Shown here: in pieces, positions 18,294 through 27,801 of the stretch
Numbering within the stretch: the stretch's first letter is position 1
Layout of the letters: each line of letters opens with the position of its first letter
Source: Rhizobium sp. 16-449-1b
Lineage (GTDB): Bacteria > Pseudomonadota > Alphaproteobacteria > Rhizobiales > Rhizobiaceae
Direction: 5' to 3'
Assembly: GCF_017741935.1 (NCBI RefSeq)
Contig: NZ_JAGHMH010000002.1
Location: 372,001-436,000 of the forward strand
DNA length: 64,000 nucleotides
Translations under genes and position numbers: made by a program
Notes under the pieces: generated by a model
The model's input: the letters and a program-made list of their open reading frames with translations, nothing else
Told to the model about the DNA's origin: nothing
Databases searched by the model: none

Positions 18294-18836
18294 ATGCGTG
18301 ATTTTCGCGATGCGAAACTGATGGCCAAGGCGTTGCGGCAGGCACTTGCCGACCGCGATGTCGATCTCTCTCACAGCGAGACGCTGGAGATCGTCGCCCG
18401 CCAGTTCGGCTTCGAACAATGGAACATCCTGTCTGCGAAACTGGAACAGACGACGGCATCGCCGCCCGCGGTCGGCATAGAGCCGCCGATCCCGATCTTT
18501 CGTATCTTCGACGTCGACAAGGCCAAGGAGTTCTACTGCGGCTTCCTGGGGTTTGAGCTCGATTGGGAGCACCGCTTCGGCGAACATTTCCCGCTCTACT
18601 GCCAGGTCTCGCGAAGCGGCATGATCCTGCACCTCAGTGAGCACTCCGGAGACGCCAGCCCCGGCGCCAGGGCCTTCGTGCCGGTGAAAGGCGTTCGTGC
18701 CTATCAGGCGGAGCTCACGGCCAAACATTACCGCTATATGAAGCCGGGACTTCAGGAGGCGCCATGGGGATTGGAGATGGAGGTCATCGATCCCTTCAAC
18801 AATCGCCTGACCTTCTGCGAGCGCAACGACGGATAA
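18294..18836 (+). CDS. Glyoxalase/bleomycin-resistance-like protein with N-terminal helical domain
   Basis: A 180-aa protein with two parts. Residues 1-50 (MRDFRDAKLMAKALRQALAD) form the small helical domain found before some VOC proteins; the remainder is a VOC fold (IPIFRIFDVDKAKEFYCGFL ... LEMEVIDPFNNRLTFCERN). Metal ligands of a true glyoxalase are not obvious, and antibiotic-binding or an unknown role is possible. I chose the ATG at 18294 because homology begins there and AAGGGA lies upstream. Confidence 0.78.
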   Translation: MRDFRDAKLMAKALRQALADRDVDLSHSETLEIVARQFGFEQWNILSAKLEQTTASPPAVGIEPPIPIFRIFDVDKAKEFYCGFLGFELDWEHRFGEHFPLYCQVSRSGMILHLSEHSGDASPGARAFVPVKGVRAYQAELTAKHYRYMKPGLQEAPWGLEMEVIDPFNNRLTFCERNDG

Positions 18837-18879
18837 GCCGGGAAGGGGCTGCGGCGGTGTGCTGGGCAAGCCTGCCGCC

Positions 18880-20151
18880 TCAGACAGCCCAAAGGCCGCG
18901 CGTCGATAGATAGCCGATCGCGCCGAAGAGGATGGCGACCGCCGAGGCGAGGCCGAGTGTCACGGCATATTCGCGGCGACCGGCGGTAAAGGCGAGCGCC
19001 ACCTTGGTGACCATGTTGACGAACACGGCGATCAGCGTGACATCGGCCGCCGTCGTGGCGCTGATCGCCGAGCCGACGAGGCGCACGGTCGAGAGCGTGA
19101 TCGCATCGACATCGACAAGACCCGAGATGGCGGCGACGACATAGAGCGCCGAGGCGCCGACATATTCGGTCGCCATCTTCGAGACGAGGCTGATGAGGCC
19201 GAGCAGCAGCGCAAAGGAAATCACGGTTTTAAGCTCGAACGGGTTTGTCAGCCCGATCTCCGGCGCCTGCGTGCTTGAGCCTGAGCGCCAGGCCAGAAAC
19301 AGGCTCGTCGCCAGGAAGCCGATGATGGCGGGGACGAGTGCCGATGAGAGCGGCGCCAGCATGCTCAGCGAAAGCGCGCTCGCGATGACGAGAACGCGCG
19401 CGAAGGACAGCGCGCCGGCAATCGCCGCGCCCGCCGCCAGGTGCCGTGCCCCTTGCGGCGCCTCCATCGAGTAGCGCGCGAAGGAGAGCGTCAGCGCGGT
19501 GGAAGACACAAGCCCGCCGGCCGCACCTGCAAGCAATATCCCGCGGCTCGATCCCATGAGCCGGATCGCCACATAGCCGGCAAAGGAGAGCGCTGCGATG
19601 GTGATGGTGAGAAGCCAGAGCGCGTAGGGATTGAGCGCGCCCCAGGGATCGAGCGGCTTGTCGGGCAGCAGTGGCAGCGCGATCACGGTCATCGCAAGCA
19701 GCATCAGCGCCGAGCGGAGCTCCACCCAGGTCAGCCCTTGCAAAAAGCCGTGGAGGCTGGTGCGGGCCGCGAGCACGACGGTCACCACAACCGCGCCGGC
19801 TCCCGCCGTGATGAGATCGCCAAGCGTGGCGAGCATGCCGAGCGCGAAGACGCAAAGGGCCGCGATGATCGAGGTGATGCCATAATCCTTGTCCTCGATC
19901 GCCTCCTGCCACTTGCCGGCGATATAGACGACCCCAAGAAGCACCGCGATCGTGGCTGGAAAGAACGGACCCGTCAGCGGCTGCAGCGTGCCGACAATGC
20001 CGCCGAGGAAGCCGGTGAGGCCGAACGTCCGAAGCCCGGCGGTGCGCCCGCCGACGCGCACGTCGCGCTCGGTCCAGCCCCGCTCGACGCCGACGAGCAG
20101 ACCGATGGCAAGCGCCACGCCAAGACGGCGGAAGACTTCGATATGTTCCAT
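18880..20151 (-). CDS. MgtC/SapB-family membrane protein with C-terminal DUF4010
   Basis: A 423-aa integral membrane protein with about 12 hydrophobic segments. The N-terminal MgtC/SapB domain is clear (ALAIGLLVGVERGWTERD, then GLRTFGLTGFLGGIVG), followed by a DUF4010 module (residues about 180-420). Such proteins are found widely in proteobacteria; roles in ion homeostasis are suspected but not shown. An upstream GTG at 20160 would add three residues. It is a single-gene unit. Confidence 0.85.
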   Translation of the reverse strand: MEHIEVFRRLGVALAIGLLVGVERGWTERDVRVGGRTAGLRTFGLTGFLGGIVGTLQPLTGPFFPATIAVLLGVVYIAGKWQEAIEDKDYGITSIIAALCVFALGMLATLGDLITAGAGAVVVTVVLAARTSLHGFLQGLTWVELRSALMLLAMTVIALPLLPDKPLDPWGALNPYALWLLTITIAALSFAGYVAIRLMGSSRGILLAGAAGGLVSSTALTLSFARYSMEAPQGARHLAAGAAIAGALSFARVLVIASALSLSMLAPLSSALVPAIIGFLATSLFLAWRSGSSTQAPEIGLTNPFELKTVISFALLLGLISLVSKMATEYVGASALYVVAAISGLVDVDAITLSTVRLVGSAISATTAADVTLIAVFVNMVTKVALAFTAGRREYAVTLGLASAVAILFGAIGYLSTRGLWAV

Positions 20152-20241
20152 GTCCTGCACGATATCGCCGCCGCGCCGCTAAGCAAGCGCAAACATCTGA
20201 AACCATTGGCGCATTAGGGATATCGGCGCTCGGCGGCGAGA

Positions 20242-20724
20242 TCAGATCAGCATCAGTGCCCGGACGAACGCGGCCGATGCCAGCAGCGAAGCCACGGTCC
20301 TCACATGGTTCCACCAGGTCCAGTCGCGAAGGTAGCCCTGCCACAGTGCCGATGCCTCGGGACCGTTGCCGGAAACCTGCCCCAGCGCGTCGTTCATCGG
20401 CACGTTGAAGATGATCGTCGAGGCAAAGGAGGCGACGATGTAGATGATGGCGCCGGCGAGCATCCAGAGGCTCGCCCCCTCCCGCCAGCTCATCACCGCG
20501 AGCACGCCGATCAACAGGCAGAGAATGGCCGTCGGCACGAAGAGCATCATGAAGGGTGAGCGCAGGATGGTGACGTTGATCGAGTTCATCGCCGCGATCC
20601 CCTGTTCTGTCGGGATGCGTGAAAACGCCGGCATCACGAACGTCGAGAACGCGAAGAATGTGCCGGCGACGAGCCCGCTGCCGATCGCGGCGGCGACAAG
20701 CGCCAATACGAGAATGATTGCCAT
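20242..20724 (-). CDS. DUF1772-family membrane protein
   Basis: A 160-aa protein with four predicted membrane segments and the DUF1772 (anthrone-oxygenase-like) pattern: GSGLVAGTFFAFSTFVMPAF near the N-terminus, NVPMNDAL in the third loop and a Trp-rich WTWWNHVRT before the last helix. The ATG at 20724 follows GGGAGGTC. It diverges from a TetR gene with a palindrome between them, so it is very likely the TetR target. Function in bacteria is not established. Confidence 0.8.
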   Translation of the reverse strand: MAIILVLALVAAAIGSGLVAGTFFAFSTFVMPAFSRIPTEQGIAAMNSINVTILRSPFMMLFVPTAILCLLIGVLAVMSWREGASLWMLAGAIIYIVASFASTIIFNVPMNDALGQVSGNGPEASALWQGYLRDWTWWNHVRTVASLLASAAFVRALMLI

Positions 20725-20778
20725 GCCGATGACCTCCCATTTTGGCGGCTGAGCCAAAAGTCAATAACAGAGAAAATC

Positions 20779-20797
20779 TCTCATTTGCAAAATGAGA
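20779..20797. promoter_or_regulatory. Palindromic operator between the TetR and DUF1772 genes
   Basis: TCTCATTT-GCA-AAATGAGA is a perfect 8-bp inverted repeat in the middle of the 115-base divergent gap. Related GAGA/TCTC half-sites flank it on both sides (20770-20781 and 20794-20808). TetR regulators typically bind such sites to control themselves and the divergent gene. Confidence 0.65.
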
Positions 20798-20839
20798 TAA
20801 ACTCTCTTATTTCTTCTGTCAACCGGAATGGAGTATCGG

Positions 20840-21496
20840 ATGGCGAACGAGGCGGCGGCGGGATCGCGAGTAAGGACGGGCGCTATCGGGCAGCCCCGGC
20901 GCATTCCCCGCCAGCAGAGAGGCCGCGAGCGCTTCGAGAAGATTCTCGCTGTTGCCACGCAACTCATCGAGGCGAAGGGAAGCGATGCGCTGAAGATGAG
21001 CGAGATCGTCGAAAAGGCCGATCTCTCCTTCGGCGCGCTCTACCAGTATTTCCCGGATAGGAGCTCGATCTTCGCAACGCTGGCGGAGCGCTTCAACGAG
21101 GAGGGCCGGGCCTGCGTGATCGCGGCGCTGGCGGAAGCAACGGATGCCGCAAAGCTGCGTGCGGCGCTATGCCGGATCGCCGACGAATATCACGCCTTCT
21201 TCCGCAGCGAGCCCGTCATGCGCGATATATGGTTCGCCACCCAGGCGGACCGGCTGCTGCAGGAAATCGATGCCGACGATATGGAGTTTCACGCCCAGGC
21301 GCTGCTCTCGGTGCTGGAGCAGGTCTATCCGGATCGCCCGACGCCGGCCTTGCTCGCGCTTGCGAGGCTCGTCATGCAGCTCCTGGCCGCGGCGGTCAGA
21401 TATGCCGCCGCGTTGAGCGAGGACGAGGGACGGGCAGCAATTTCGCTCTACAAGAAGATGCTGCCCGCCGATATCGGCGAATTGGTAGCGGAGTGA
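20840..21496 (+). CDS. TetR-family transcriptional regulator
   Basis: A 218-aa repressor. The helix-turn-helix spans residues about 30-75 (ALKMSEIVEKADLSFGALYQ, followed by YFPDRSSIFATLAERF); the rest is an all-helical ligand-binding domain. A basic N-terminal arm (RRIPRQQRGRERFEK) precedes it. The ATG at 20840 has GGAG six bases upstream; the ATG at 20828 has none. It probably controls the divergent DUF1772 gene through the palindrome at 20779. Its stop codon is immediately followed by the stop of the convergent cyclase gene. Confidence 0.88.
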   Translation: MANEAAAGSRVRTGAIGQPRRIPRQQRGRERFEKILAVATQLIEAKGSDALKMSEIVEKADLSFGALYQYFPDRSSIFATLAERFNEEGRACVIAALAEATDAAKLRAALCRIADEYHAFFRSEPVMRDIWFATQADRLLQEIDADDMEFHAQALLSVLEQVYPDRPTPALLALARLVMQLLAAAVRYAAALSEDEGRAAISLYKKMLPADIGELVAE

Positions 21497-22399
21497 TCAG
21501 GCACGGATCTTCGCGTCCCTGATCGACAGGGAGACCGCCGAGCGAACCGCATTGCGGCCACCGTTCTTGGCGGCATAAAGCTCCCGGTCCGCCGCCGTCA
21601 GCATGGACTTCAGCGTTTCGCTTGCGGGGTCGCCGCGATAGACGCCGAAGCTTGCCGTCACGCGTTTGGCCGGCAACGGGCCGACGGCCTTGCTTTCGAA
21701 CTGCAAGCGCAGCCTGTTGGCAATGTTGACCGCGACGTCGATGTCCGTGCGTGGCAATACCAGGCAGAACTCCTCGCCGCCGATGCGCGCCGCGATATCG
21801 TAGGGCCGCAGATTGTGCTGGATCGTGGCGCCGGCCATGACCAGCACCTGGTCGCCGACATCGTGGCCGAACTGGTCGTTGATCGACTTGAAGTGATCGA
21901 GATCGAAGACCACGACGGAGATCGGCGTGCGCTCACGTGCGGCGCGGGCAATCTCAAGCGCTCCGATATCCTTCAGCCAGCGGCGATTGCCGAGGCCGGT
22001 CAGAACGTCTGTCGTCGCCTGCCGGCGCAGCTGCGCCAGCGTCGCATCGAGTTCCTTGATCAGGATCGAGATCCCGTTGGTAACGATCCCGACCTCGTCC
22101 TTGCGCTTGCTGCGCACCGACTTCACGACGCCGGTGGAGCGGTAGGTCTCGACCACGCCGGCGATCTGGTGCAGCGGCCTGATAAACGCCCAGACACAGG
22201 CCAGGCAAAAGGCAGTGCCCATCAGCGTCGCTCCCAGCACCAGGATAAGTACAGGCATCGCCTCGCTCCGAAAACCGGTCACGAGATAGACGACGAGCGC
22301 CAGCAGCGGCACGTGCGTCGAGACAAAGCAAATGGAGAAGATCTTGAGGGTCAGCGATTGGTTGAACTGCTGGAACGGTGTGAACCTCGTGAGGCGCAT
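21497..22399 (-). CDS. Membrane diguanylate cyclase (GGEEF)
   Basis: A 300-aa cyclic di-GMP synthase. Two hydrophobic segments (about 15-37 and 46-70) anchor it, a HAMP-like linker follows (RPLHQIAGVVETYRSTG), and the GGDEF domain occupies about 130-290, with FDLDHFKSINDQFGHDVGD and the active site GGEEF. The RxxD inhibitory site (RPYD) is present. The second ATG (22399) is chosen because AAGGAG lies just before it; the ATG at 22414 adds five residues. Confidence 0.92.
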   Translation of the reverse strand: MRLTRFTPFQQFNQSLTLKIFSICFVSTHVPLLALVVYLVTGFRSEAMPVLILVLGATLMGTAFCLACVWAFIRPLHQIAGVVETYRSTGVVKSVRSKRKDEVGIVTNGISILIKELDATLAQLRRQATTDVLTGLGNRRWLKDIGALEIARAARERTPISVVVFDLDHFKSINDQFGHDVGDQVLVMAGATIQHNLRPYDIAARIGGEEFCLVLPRTDIDVAVNIANRLRLQFESKAVGPLPAKRVTASFGVYRGDPASETLKSMLTAADRELYAAKNGGRNAVRSAVSLSIRDAKIRA

Positions 22400-22821
22400 T
22401 CTGGACTCCTTCATGGTGTCTTTGGGCGCTGGGAAAATGGCGCGGGAAGTTTCACCCCGTTGTTAATGAAATCATTCAAATTTGAGCGTTCTGGGCCTCA
22501 TCAAGCATGGCGCTCCGCGCAAGTGCCTGCCGAATAATACGTATGACGAATGTCTAAAATTATGAATGGGTTGTGGAAATTTAAGTTGTCCGCAAAAGAA
22601 ATACCAGCAAGGGTTTTTGCGACCCGGCACGCCTCGCGCTTTTGGTGAATCATCGCGTCCTGACGCAGCGATATTAACAGAGCGAGAAGCGGCCCCAACG
22701 GCAACGTAAGCGCGTGAAATTGCAATTCTTGCGTTTGACCCGCTCGCGTTCTGGAAACTTGTCCCACTTGCTGCTATTGGCCCATAAGTTTGAGCACCCG
22801 ATAGAGGCGAAGGAGAGAACG
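22400..22821. other. Divergent non-coding gap upstream of pyrE
   Basis: About 420 bases without a supportable gene. It must hold the leader and promoter of the leftward cyclase gene and of pyrE. A TTGACC hexamer (22735-22740) with CTTGTC 17 bases on is a weak pyrE promoter candidate. No hairpin-rich leader or attenuator could be made out. Confidence 0.4.
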
Positions 22822-23511
22822 ATGATCCAGGCAACATTCACCGACCGCAAAGTCATGGCCGAGCTGGTGGCCAAGATGCTCTGGGAGATCAAGGCCGTTC
22901 ACTTCAATGCCACCCAGCCCTACAAGTTCGCCTCCGGCATGGCGAGCCCCGTCTATATCGACTGCCGCAAGCTTCTCTCCTTCCCGCGCATCCGCTCGAC
23001 GGTGATGGATTTCGCCGCCAGCGTCGTGTTGCGCGAGGCGGGCTTTGAGAAGTTCGATTGCATCGCCGGCGGCGAAACCGCGGGCATTCCCTTCGCCGCG
23101 CTTCTGGCCGACCGCCTCAGCCTGCCCATGATCTATGTCCGCAAGCAGCCGAAGGGCCACGGCCGCAACGCCCAGATCGAAGGCAACATGCCAGAGGGTT
23201 CGCGCGTGTTGGTCATCGAGGACCTGACGACGGCGGGCGGCAGCATGTTCAAGTTCATCGATGCCGTGCGCGACGCCGGCGGCATTGTCGATCATGGCAT
23301 CGCGCTCTTCTATTACGGCATCTTCGACGAAGGCGCGCTACGCTTTGCCGATGGCAAGGTCAAGCTGCACTACATCGCCACCTGGCGCGATGTTCTGGCT
23401 GTCGCCAAGGAGCAGCAGCTGTTCGATCAGAACACCTTGAACGAGGTGGAATCCTTCCTCGACGCGCCGCTGGCATGGTCGGGCCGCAACGGCGGTATTT
23501 CATCACTTTGA
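22822..23511 (+). CDS. pyrE: Orotate phosphoribosyltransferase
   Basis: PyrE joins orotate to PRPP to give OMP in pyrimidine synthesis. The 229-aa protein has the PRPP-binding motif [13 protein letters not shown] and the preceding [20 protein letters not shown] segment. The ATG at 22822 follows AAGGAGAG; more upstream in-frame sequence has no family similarity. It is followed 91 bases later by the PfkB kinase gene, an order shared by related rhizobia. Confidence 0.95.
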   Translation: MIQATFTDRKVMAELVAKMLWEIKAVHFNATQPYKFASGMASPVYIDCRKLLSFPRIRSTVMDFAASVVLREAGFEKFDCIAGGETAGIPFAALLADRLSLPMIYVRKQPKGHGRNAQIEGNMPEGSRVLVIEDLTTAGGSMFKFIDAVRDAGGIVDHGIALFYYGIFDEGALRFADGKVKLHYIATWRDVLAVAKEQQLFDQNTLNEVESFLDAPLAWSGRNGGISSL

Positions 23512-23602
23512 GTGAATAATTGCTCACGGCGCTTTGCTTTTGCCACGAAGTTATCTAATCCAGTTGGGCATCGACAGATCGTAATGCCCTTGGGAGACGG
23601 AC

Positions 23603-24529
23603 ATGATTTTGTGCTGTGGAGAAGCGTTGATCGACATGCTGCCGCGGGAGACGACGCTCGGCGAAAAGGGCTTTGCGCCCTATGCCGGCGGCGCCATCTT
23701 CAACACGGCGATCGCGCTCGGGCGCCTGGGCATTCAGACTTCTTTCTTCACCGGTCTCGCCGACGACATGATGGGCGAAATCCTTTGCGATACGCTGAAG
23801 GCGAGCAATGTCGACTTCAGCCTCTGCGCCATCGCGCAGCGCCCCTCGACGCTCGCCTTCGTCAAGTTGGTCAACGGCCAGGCGACCTACGCCTTCTATG
23901 ACGAAGGCACCGCCGGCCGTATGATCACCACCGATGATCTGCCTGTTCTCGGCGACGATTGCGAGGCGCTGCATTTCGGCGCCATCAGCCTGATCCCCAG
24001 CCCCTGCGGCGAAACCTACGAGGCGCTGCTCGACCGCGAGGCGGCCAAGCGCGTCATCTCGCTCGACCCGAACATCCGCCCCGGCTTTATCAAGGACAAG
24101 CAGGCGCACATGGCACGCATCAAGCGCATGGCCGCCAAGTCCGACATTCTGAAATTCTCCGACGAGGACCTGGATTGGTTCGGCATGGATGGCAGCCATG
24201 ACGATCTCGCCGCCCACTGGCTGCAGCACGGCGCCAAGCTCGTCGTCATCACCAAGGGCGCCGAGGGCGCGACGGGCTACACCAGCCAGCGCAAGGTCAC
24301 CGTTCCCAGCCAGCGCGTGACCGTGGTCGACACCGTCGGCGCCGGCGATACCTTCGATGCCGGCGTTCTCGCCTCGCTGAAGATGGATGGCCTGCTCACC
24401 AAGGCGCAGGTCGCCTCGCTCGACGAAAAGGCGCTGCAGAACGCCCTCTCGCTCGGCGCCAAGGCCGCCGCCGTCACGGTCTCCCGCGCCGGCGCCAACC
24501 CGCCATGGGCCAACGAGATCGGTCTCTGA
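23603..24529 (+). CDS. frk: PfkB-family carbohydrate kinase, probable fructokinase
   Basis: A 308-aa sugar kinase of the ribokinase/PfkB family. N-terminal glycine motif GGAIFNTAIALGRLG (about 29-43), the mid-region DPNIRPGF, and the signature DTVGAGDTFDAG with the catalytic Asp near the C-terminus. Fructokinase (fructose to fructose 6-phosphate) is the best assignment because related rhizobial genes are called frk and the window also holds a fructose importer and pgi; 2-keto-3-deoxygluconate kinase cannot be excluded by eye. Confidence 0.82.
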   Translation: MILCCGEALIDMLPRETTLGEKGFAPYAGGAIFNTAIALGRLGIQTSFFTGLADDMMGEILCDTLKASNVDFSLCAIAQRPSTLAFVKLVNGQATYAFYDEGTAGRMITTDDLPVLGDDCEALHFGAISLIPSPCGETYEALLDREAAKRVISLDPNIRPGFIKDKQAHMARIKRMAAKSDILKFSDEDLDWFGMDGSHDDLAAHWLQHGAKLVVITKGAEGATGYTSQRKVTVPSQRVTVVDTVGAGDTFDAGVLASLKMDGLLTKAQVASLDEKALQNALSLGAKAAAVTVSRAGANPPWANEIGL

Positions 24530-24532
24530 ACC

Positions 24533-25327
24533 TCACGCCAGTTGATCCAGAAAGCCGAGCACGGTCCGATTGAAGTCATCGGGCCGCTGCAGCGGCGCGA
24601 AGTGGCTCACGCCCTCCAGCGGAACGAAGGTCGCGCCGGGAATGCTGCGCACCAGATGGGCGGCATGCTCCGGCTTGATGAACTCGTCCTTATCTCCGAG
24701 CGCCACCGCGACCGGCACACGAATGCGGTTCAGGTCGGCCGCCGAGTAATTCGGCTCGGTCGACATCATCAGGCTCACATCCTCGACAAAGCGGTCGAAC
24801 TGATCCGGCGTCGGCGATAGCGCCTCGTAGTCCATCCGATGCCTATTGAAGCAGCGGTCGATCACGGGCGTCGGCACGAAGGGTTTTACGCCCGACGGAT
24901 CCATGCTGCAGGCGAAGAAGAATACGCCCTCGACACGCTCAGGGTGCTTGTCGGCGAGAATGAGTGCCGTGCACGCGCCATCGCTCCAGCCGACAAGCGC
25001 CGCCTTTTTGATCTCCAGATGATCCATCACCGCAAGCACGTCCGATGCCATCAGCTCGTAGGTGTAGGGCTTGTCGTCCCGTGTGCTGCGGCCATGCCCA
25101 CGGCTGTCGATCACCACCACGCGCCGGCCGGAGCGCAACAGCGCCGGCACCTGGTAGCCCCAGTTGCCGCTATTCCCGAGCCCGCCATGCAGCAGGATCA
25201 CGGATGGTCCGGAGCCATAGGCGCTGTACCAGATATCGGCTCCATCATGCGCGACCACGCCGTCGTCACCATCAGGCAAGGCCTCCGCGCCCTGCGCTGC
25301 AAATCGCTCCAGCTCGTCGTCGGTCAT
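24533..25327 (-). CDS. Alpha/beta hydrolase
   Basis: A 264-aa cytoplasmic hydrolase. The oxyanion region is LLHGGLGNSGNW, the nucleophile elbow GWSDGA places Ser at about residue 112, and the triad is completed by Asp in ALGDKDEF and His in EGVSHFAPL. It resembles general esterases/haloperoxidase-like enzymes; the substrate is unknown. It converges on the fructokinase gene with a gap of three bases. Confidence 0.85.
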   Translation of the reverse strand: MTDDELERFAAQGAEALPDGDDGVVAHDGADIWYSAYGSGPSVILLHGGLGNSGNWGYQVPALLRSGRRVVVIDSRGHGRSTRDDKPYTYELMASDVLAVMDHLEIKKAALVGWSDGACTALILADKHPERVEGVFFFACSMDPSGVKPFVPTPVIDRCFNRHRMDYEALSPTPDQFDRFVEDVSLMMSTEPNYSAADLNRIRVPVAVALGDKDEFIKPEHAAHLVRSIPGATFVPLEGVSHFAPLQRPDDFNRTVLGFLDQLA

Positions 25328-25416
25328 ATCAATCCTCCCAATCCTTCATTCTCTTTAGACGGATGACGCGGCCCCATCTCGACACCTCCTCCGAAATAAT
25401 CGCCGCGCCGACCGAA

Positions 25417-26826
25417 CTAAGCCTTCCCCCGCGCCGCCTGCATGGCCTCGCGCAGCACCTCGTAAACCCTTGGATCTTCCGTCTGCGAAACATTGAACCG
25501 CATGAAATCCGTCGCCGTCTGCGACAGGCTGAACGCATTGCCCGGCGCCAGCACCACGTCCCGCTCCAGTGCGGCGCGCGCCACATCGGCGGCATCGATC
25601 CCGTCAGGCAGCCGGCACCAGAGAAACATCCCCGCTTGCGGTTCCAGCCAGGGCACGATGCCGAGGGTCTTGAGCTTGCTCGAGACATCGAACATCGTCT
25701 TCGATAGTCGGCTGCGCAGCGTCTCTATATGCTTGCGATAGCTGCCGTCGCTGAGCACGCTCAAGACCAGCTGCGCCGCATGCCGCCCGCCGCCGAACGA
25801 GGTGGCGATCTTCAGATCCGTCAATCCGCCGATCCACTCCGGCTTGGCGGCGATGAAGCCGCAGCGCGCCGAGGCCGACAGCGTCTTCGAGAAACTGCCG
25901 ATATGGATGACGCGATCCAGCCCGTCGAAGGCGGCGAGCCGCGGCGCCGTCACATGCTCGAAATCGGCGAAGATATCGTCCTCGATGATCGTCAGGTCGA
26001 ACTGCTCGGCGATCTTCAGTACCCGATGCGCCGTCACCGGCGAGAGGATCGCGCCGGTCGGGTTATGCAGCGCCGAATTGGTCACGTAGAGCTTCGGCCG
26101 GTGCTCGGCCACCGTGCGAGCGAAGACGTCGATATCGGGGCCGGAGGGCGTGTAGGGCACGCTGACGATCTTGGCACGATGGGCGCGAAGCAAGGCGTGG
26201 AAATTGAAATAGCAGGGATCGTCGACCATCACGGTATCGCCCGGCTCGATCAGGAAACGGCAAAGAAGGTCGATCGCCTGGATGCCTGACTCCGTGAGGA
26301 TGATCTGGTCGGGCGACGCGCCGATCCCCTTGTCGGCCATCCGCCGCGCGATCAGCTGCCTGAGCGGCGGCAACCCCAGCGGCGATCCATAGGCAAGCAG
26401 CACCGGCCCATCGGCCCGCGCCAGCGCCCGCACGGCGCGGCGAACGCCGTCCTCGGGAAGCCACGCCGGCGGCAGCCAGCCGCAGCCCGGCTTCAGCCCG
26501 ATATCGCCGGCCTCGAGCGACTGCCGCGACACCCAGAACGGATCGATCTCGCGGTCGAGCCGTGGCCCGACTTCCGACAGCGCGAACGGCGCCGCCTGAT
26601 TGGCGACGTAAAAGCCGGAGCCCGGCCGCGACAGGATCGCGCCCTCGGCAACCAGCCGCTCATAGGCCTCGACGACGGTCGATGTCGATATCTTCAGCGA
26701 CCCTGCGAGCGCCCGCACCGAAGGCAGTTTCGCCCCGGCCGTCAGGCTGCGGCCGGCGATGCGCTGCTTGATCGTGTTCATCACCATCGCCACGCGGGTC
26801 GTGCCGACGGTCACGTTATCGGCCAT
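25417..26826 (-). CDS. MocR-type regulator (GntR winged helix fused to aminotransferase fold)
   Basis: A 469-aa regulator. Residues about 8-72 are a GntR-type winged helix (RSLTAGAKLPSVRALAGSLK, then STSTVVEAYERLVAEG) and the rest is a fold-type-I aminotransferase domain with the PLP-binding Lys in SFSKTL and the Asp of IIEDDIF. MocR proteins usually sense an amino compound through PLP rather than catalyse. It is divergent from an EamA exporter, whose promoter region carries a direct repeat, the kind of site MocR proteins bind; the exporter is its likely target. Confidence 0.88.
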   Translation of the reverse strand: MADNVTVGTTRVAMVMNTIKQRIAGRSLTAGAKLPSVRALAGSLKISTSTVVEAYERLVAEGAILSRPGSGFYVANQAAPFALSEVGPRLDREIDPFWVSRQSLEAGDIGLKPGCGWLPPAWLPEDGVRRAVRALARADGPVLLAYGSPLGLPPLRQLIARRMADKGIGASPDQIILTESGIQAIDLLCRFLIEPGDTVMVDDPCYFNFHALLRAHRAKIVSVPYTPSGPDIDVFARTVAEHRPKLYVTNSALHNPTGAILSPVTAHRVLKIAEQFDLTIIEDDIFADFEHVTAPRLAAFDGLDRVIHIGSFSKTLSASARCGFIAAKPEWIGGLTDLKIATSFGGGRHAAQLVLSVLSDGSYRKHIETLRSRLSKTMFDVSSKLKTLGIVPWLEPQAGMFLWCRLPDGIDAADVARAALERDVVLAPGNAFSLSQTATDFMRFNVSQTEDPRVYEVLREAMQAARGKA

Positions 26827-26861
26827 CCGTACTGCTCTCCGATGCATAACAGTTTGGCGAA

Positions 26862-26877
26862 ACCGTACCATACCGTA
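26862..26877. promoter_or_regulatory. Direct repeat ACCGTA x2, candidate MocR operator
   Basis: ACCGTA at 26862-26867 and again at 26872-26877, exactly one helical turn apart, in the 111-base gap between the MocR gene and the EamA exporter. MocR/GntR-aminotransferase regulators are known to bind direct repeats. Confidence 0.5.
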
Positions 26878-26937
26878 GCTGGCATGGCCACGCCGCAAGG
26901 GATCATAAGATGGCTATTGATCGTGAAGGAGTATGCC

Positions 26938-27801
26938 ATGGACCGCACGGCGGCCGGTTGGTTGAATGGATTTATCGGTGTTCTGATCTTCAGCGGCTCG
27001 CTGCCCGCGACGCGCATGGCGGTGATGGGGTTCGATCCCGTCTTCCTAACTGTCGCCCGCGCGGCGATCGCCGGGCTGATCGCGCTGGCGCTGCTCGTGC
27101 TGTTTCGCGAGAAGCGACCCGCGGCAAGCGATCTTCTGTCGCTTGTTATCGTCGCCTTCGGCGTCGTCATCGGTTTCCCACTGCTGACCGCGCTGGCGCT
27201 CACCCACATCACCTCGGCCCACTCCATCGTCTTCATCGGCCTGCTGCCGCTTTCGACCGCGATCTTCGGCGTCATCAGGGGCGGCGAGCGTCCGCAACCG
27301 GCCTTCTGGATCTTCTCCTGCGTGGGGAGCGCGCTGGTCGCCGGCTTTGCCCTGTCGCAGGGCGTGACCGCGGCCCCGCTCGGCGATCTTCTGATGCTCG
27401 CCGCCATCATCGCCTGTGGGTTGGGTTATGCCGAGGGCGCCAAGCTGTCGCGCAGGCTCGGCGGCTGGCAGGTCATCTCCTGGGCGCTGGTTCTCTCGCT
27501 GCCCGTCATGCTCGCCCTTGCGCTCTTCAATCTGCCGCTGTCCTTCGCGGCGATCGAAATGCCAGCCTGGGCGGGCCTCGTCTATGTCTCGCTGTTCAGC
27601 ATGCTGATCGGCTTCTTCTTCTGGTATCGCGGCCTCGCGCAGGGCGGCATCGCCGGTGTCGGCCAGCTGCAGCTGCTGCAGCCTTTCTTCGGCCTGCTCT
27701 TGGCGGCAACGCTTCTGCATGAGCAGGTGAGCCCCATCATGCTCGTCGTCACCATCGCCATCGTCGGCTGCGTCGCCGGCGCCAAGAAGTTTGCGCGCTA
27801 A
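26938..27801 (+). CDS. EamA/DMT-family exporter
   Basis: A 287-aa transporter with ten predicted membrane helices in two EamA repeats, of the drug/metabolite type. Landmarks are FSGSLPATRMAVMGFDPVF in helix 1-2 and GVGQLQLLQPFFGLLLAATL in the second repeat, followed by LHEQVSP. The ATG at 26938 follows GAAGGAG. Divergent from a MocR regulator, it probably exports the amino compound the regulator senses. Confidence 0.85.
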   Translation: MDRTAAGWLNGFIGVLIFSGSLPATRMAVMGFDPVFLTVARAAIAGLIALALLVLFREKRPAASDLLSLVIVAFGVVIGFPLLTALALTHITSAHSIVFIGLLPLSTAIFGVIRGGERPQPAFWIFSCVGSALVAGFALSQGVTAAPLGDLLMLAAIIACGLGYAEGAKLSRRLGGWQVISWALVLSLPVMLALALFNLPLSFAAIEMPAWAGLVYVSLFSMLIGFFFWYRGLAQGGIAGVGQLQLLQPFFGLLLAATLLHEQVSPIMLVVTIAIVGCVAGAKKFAR

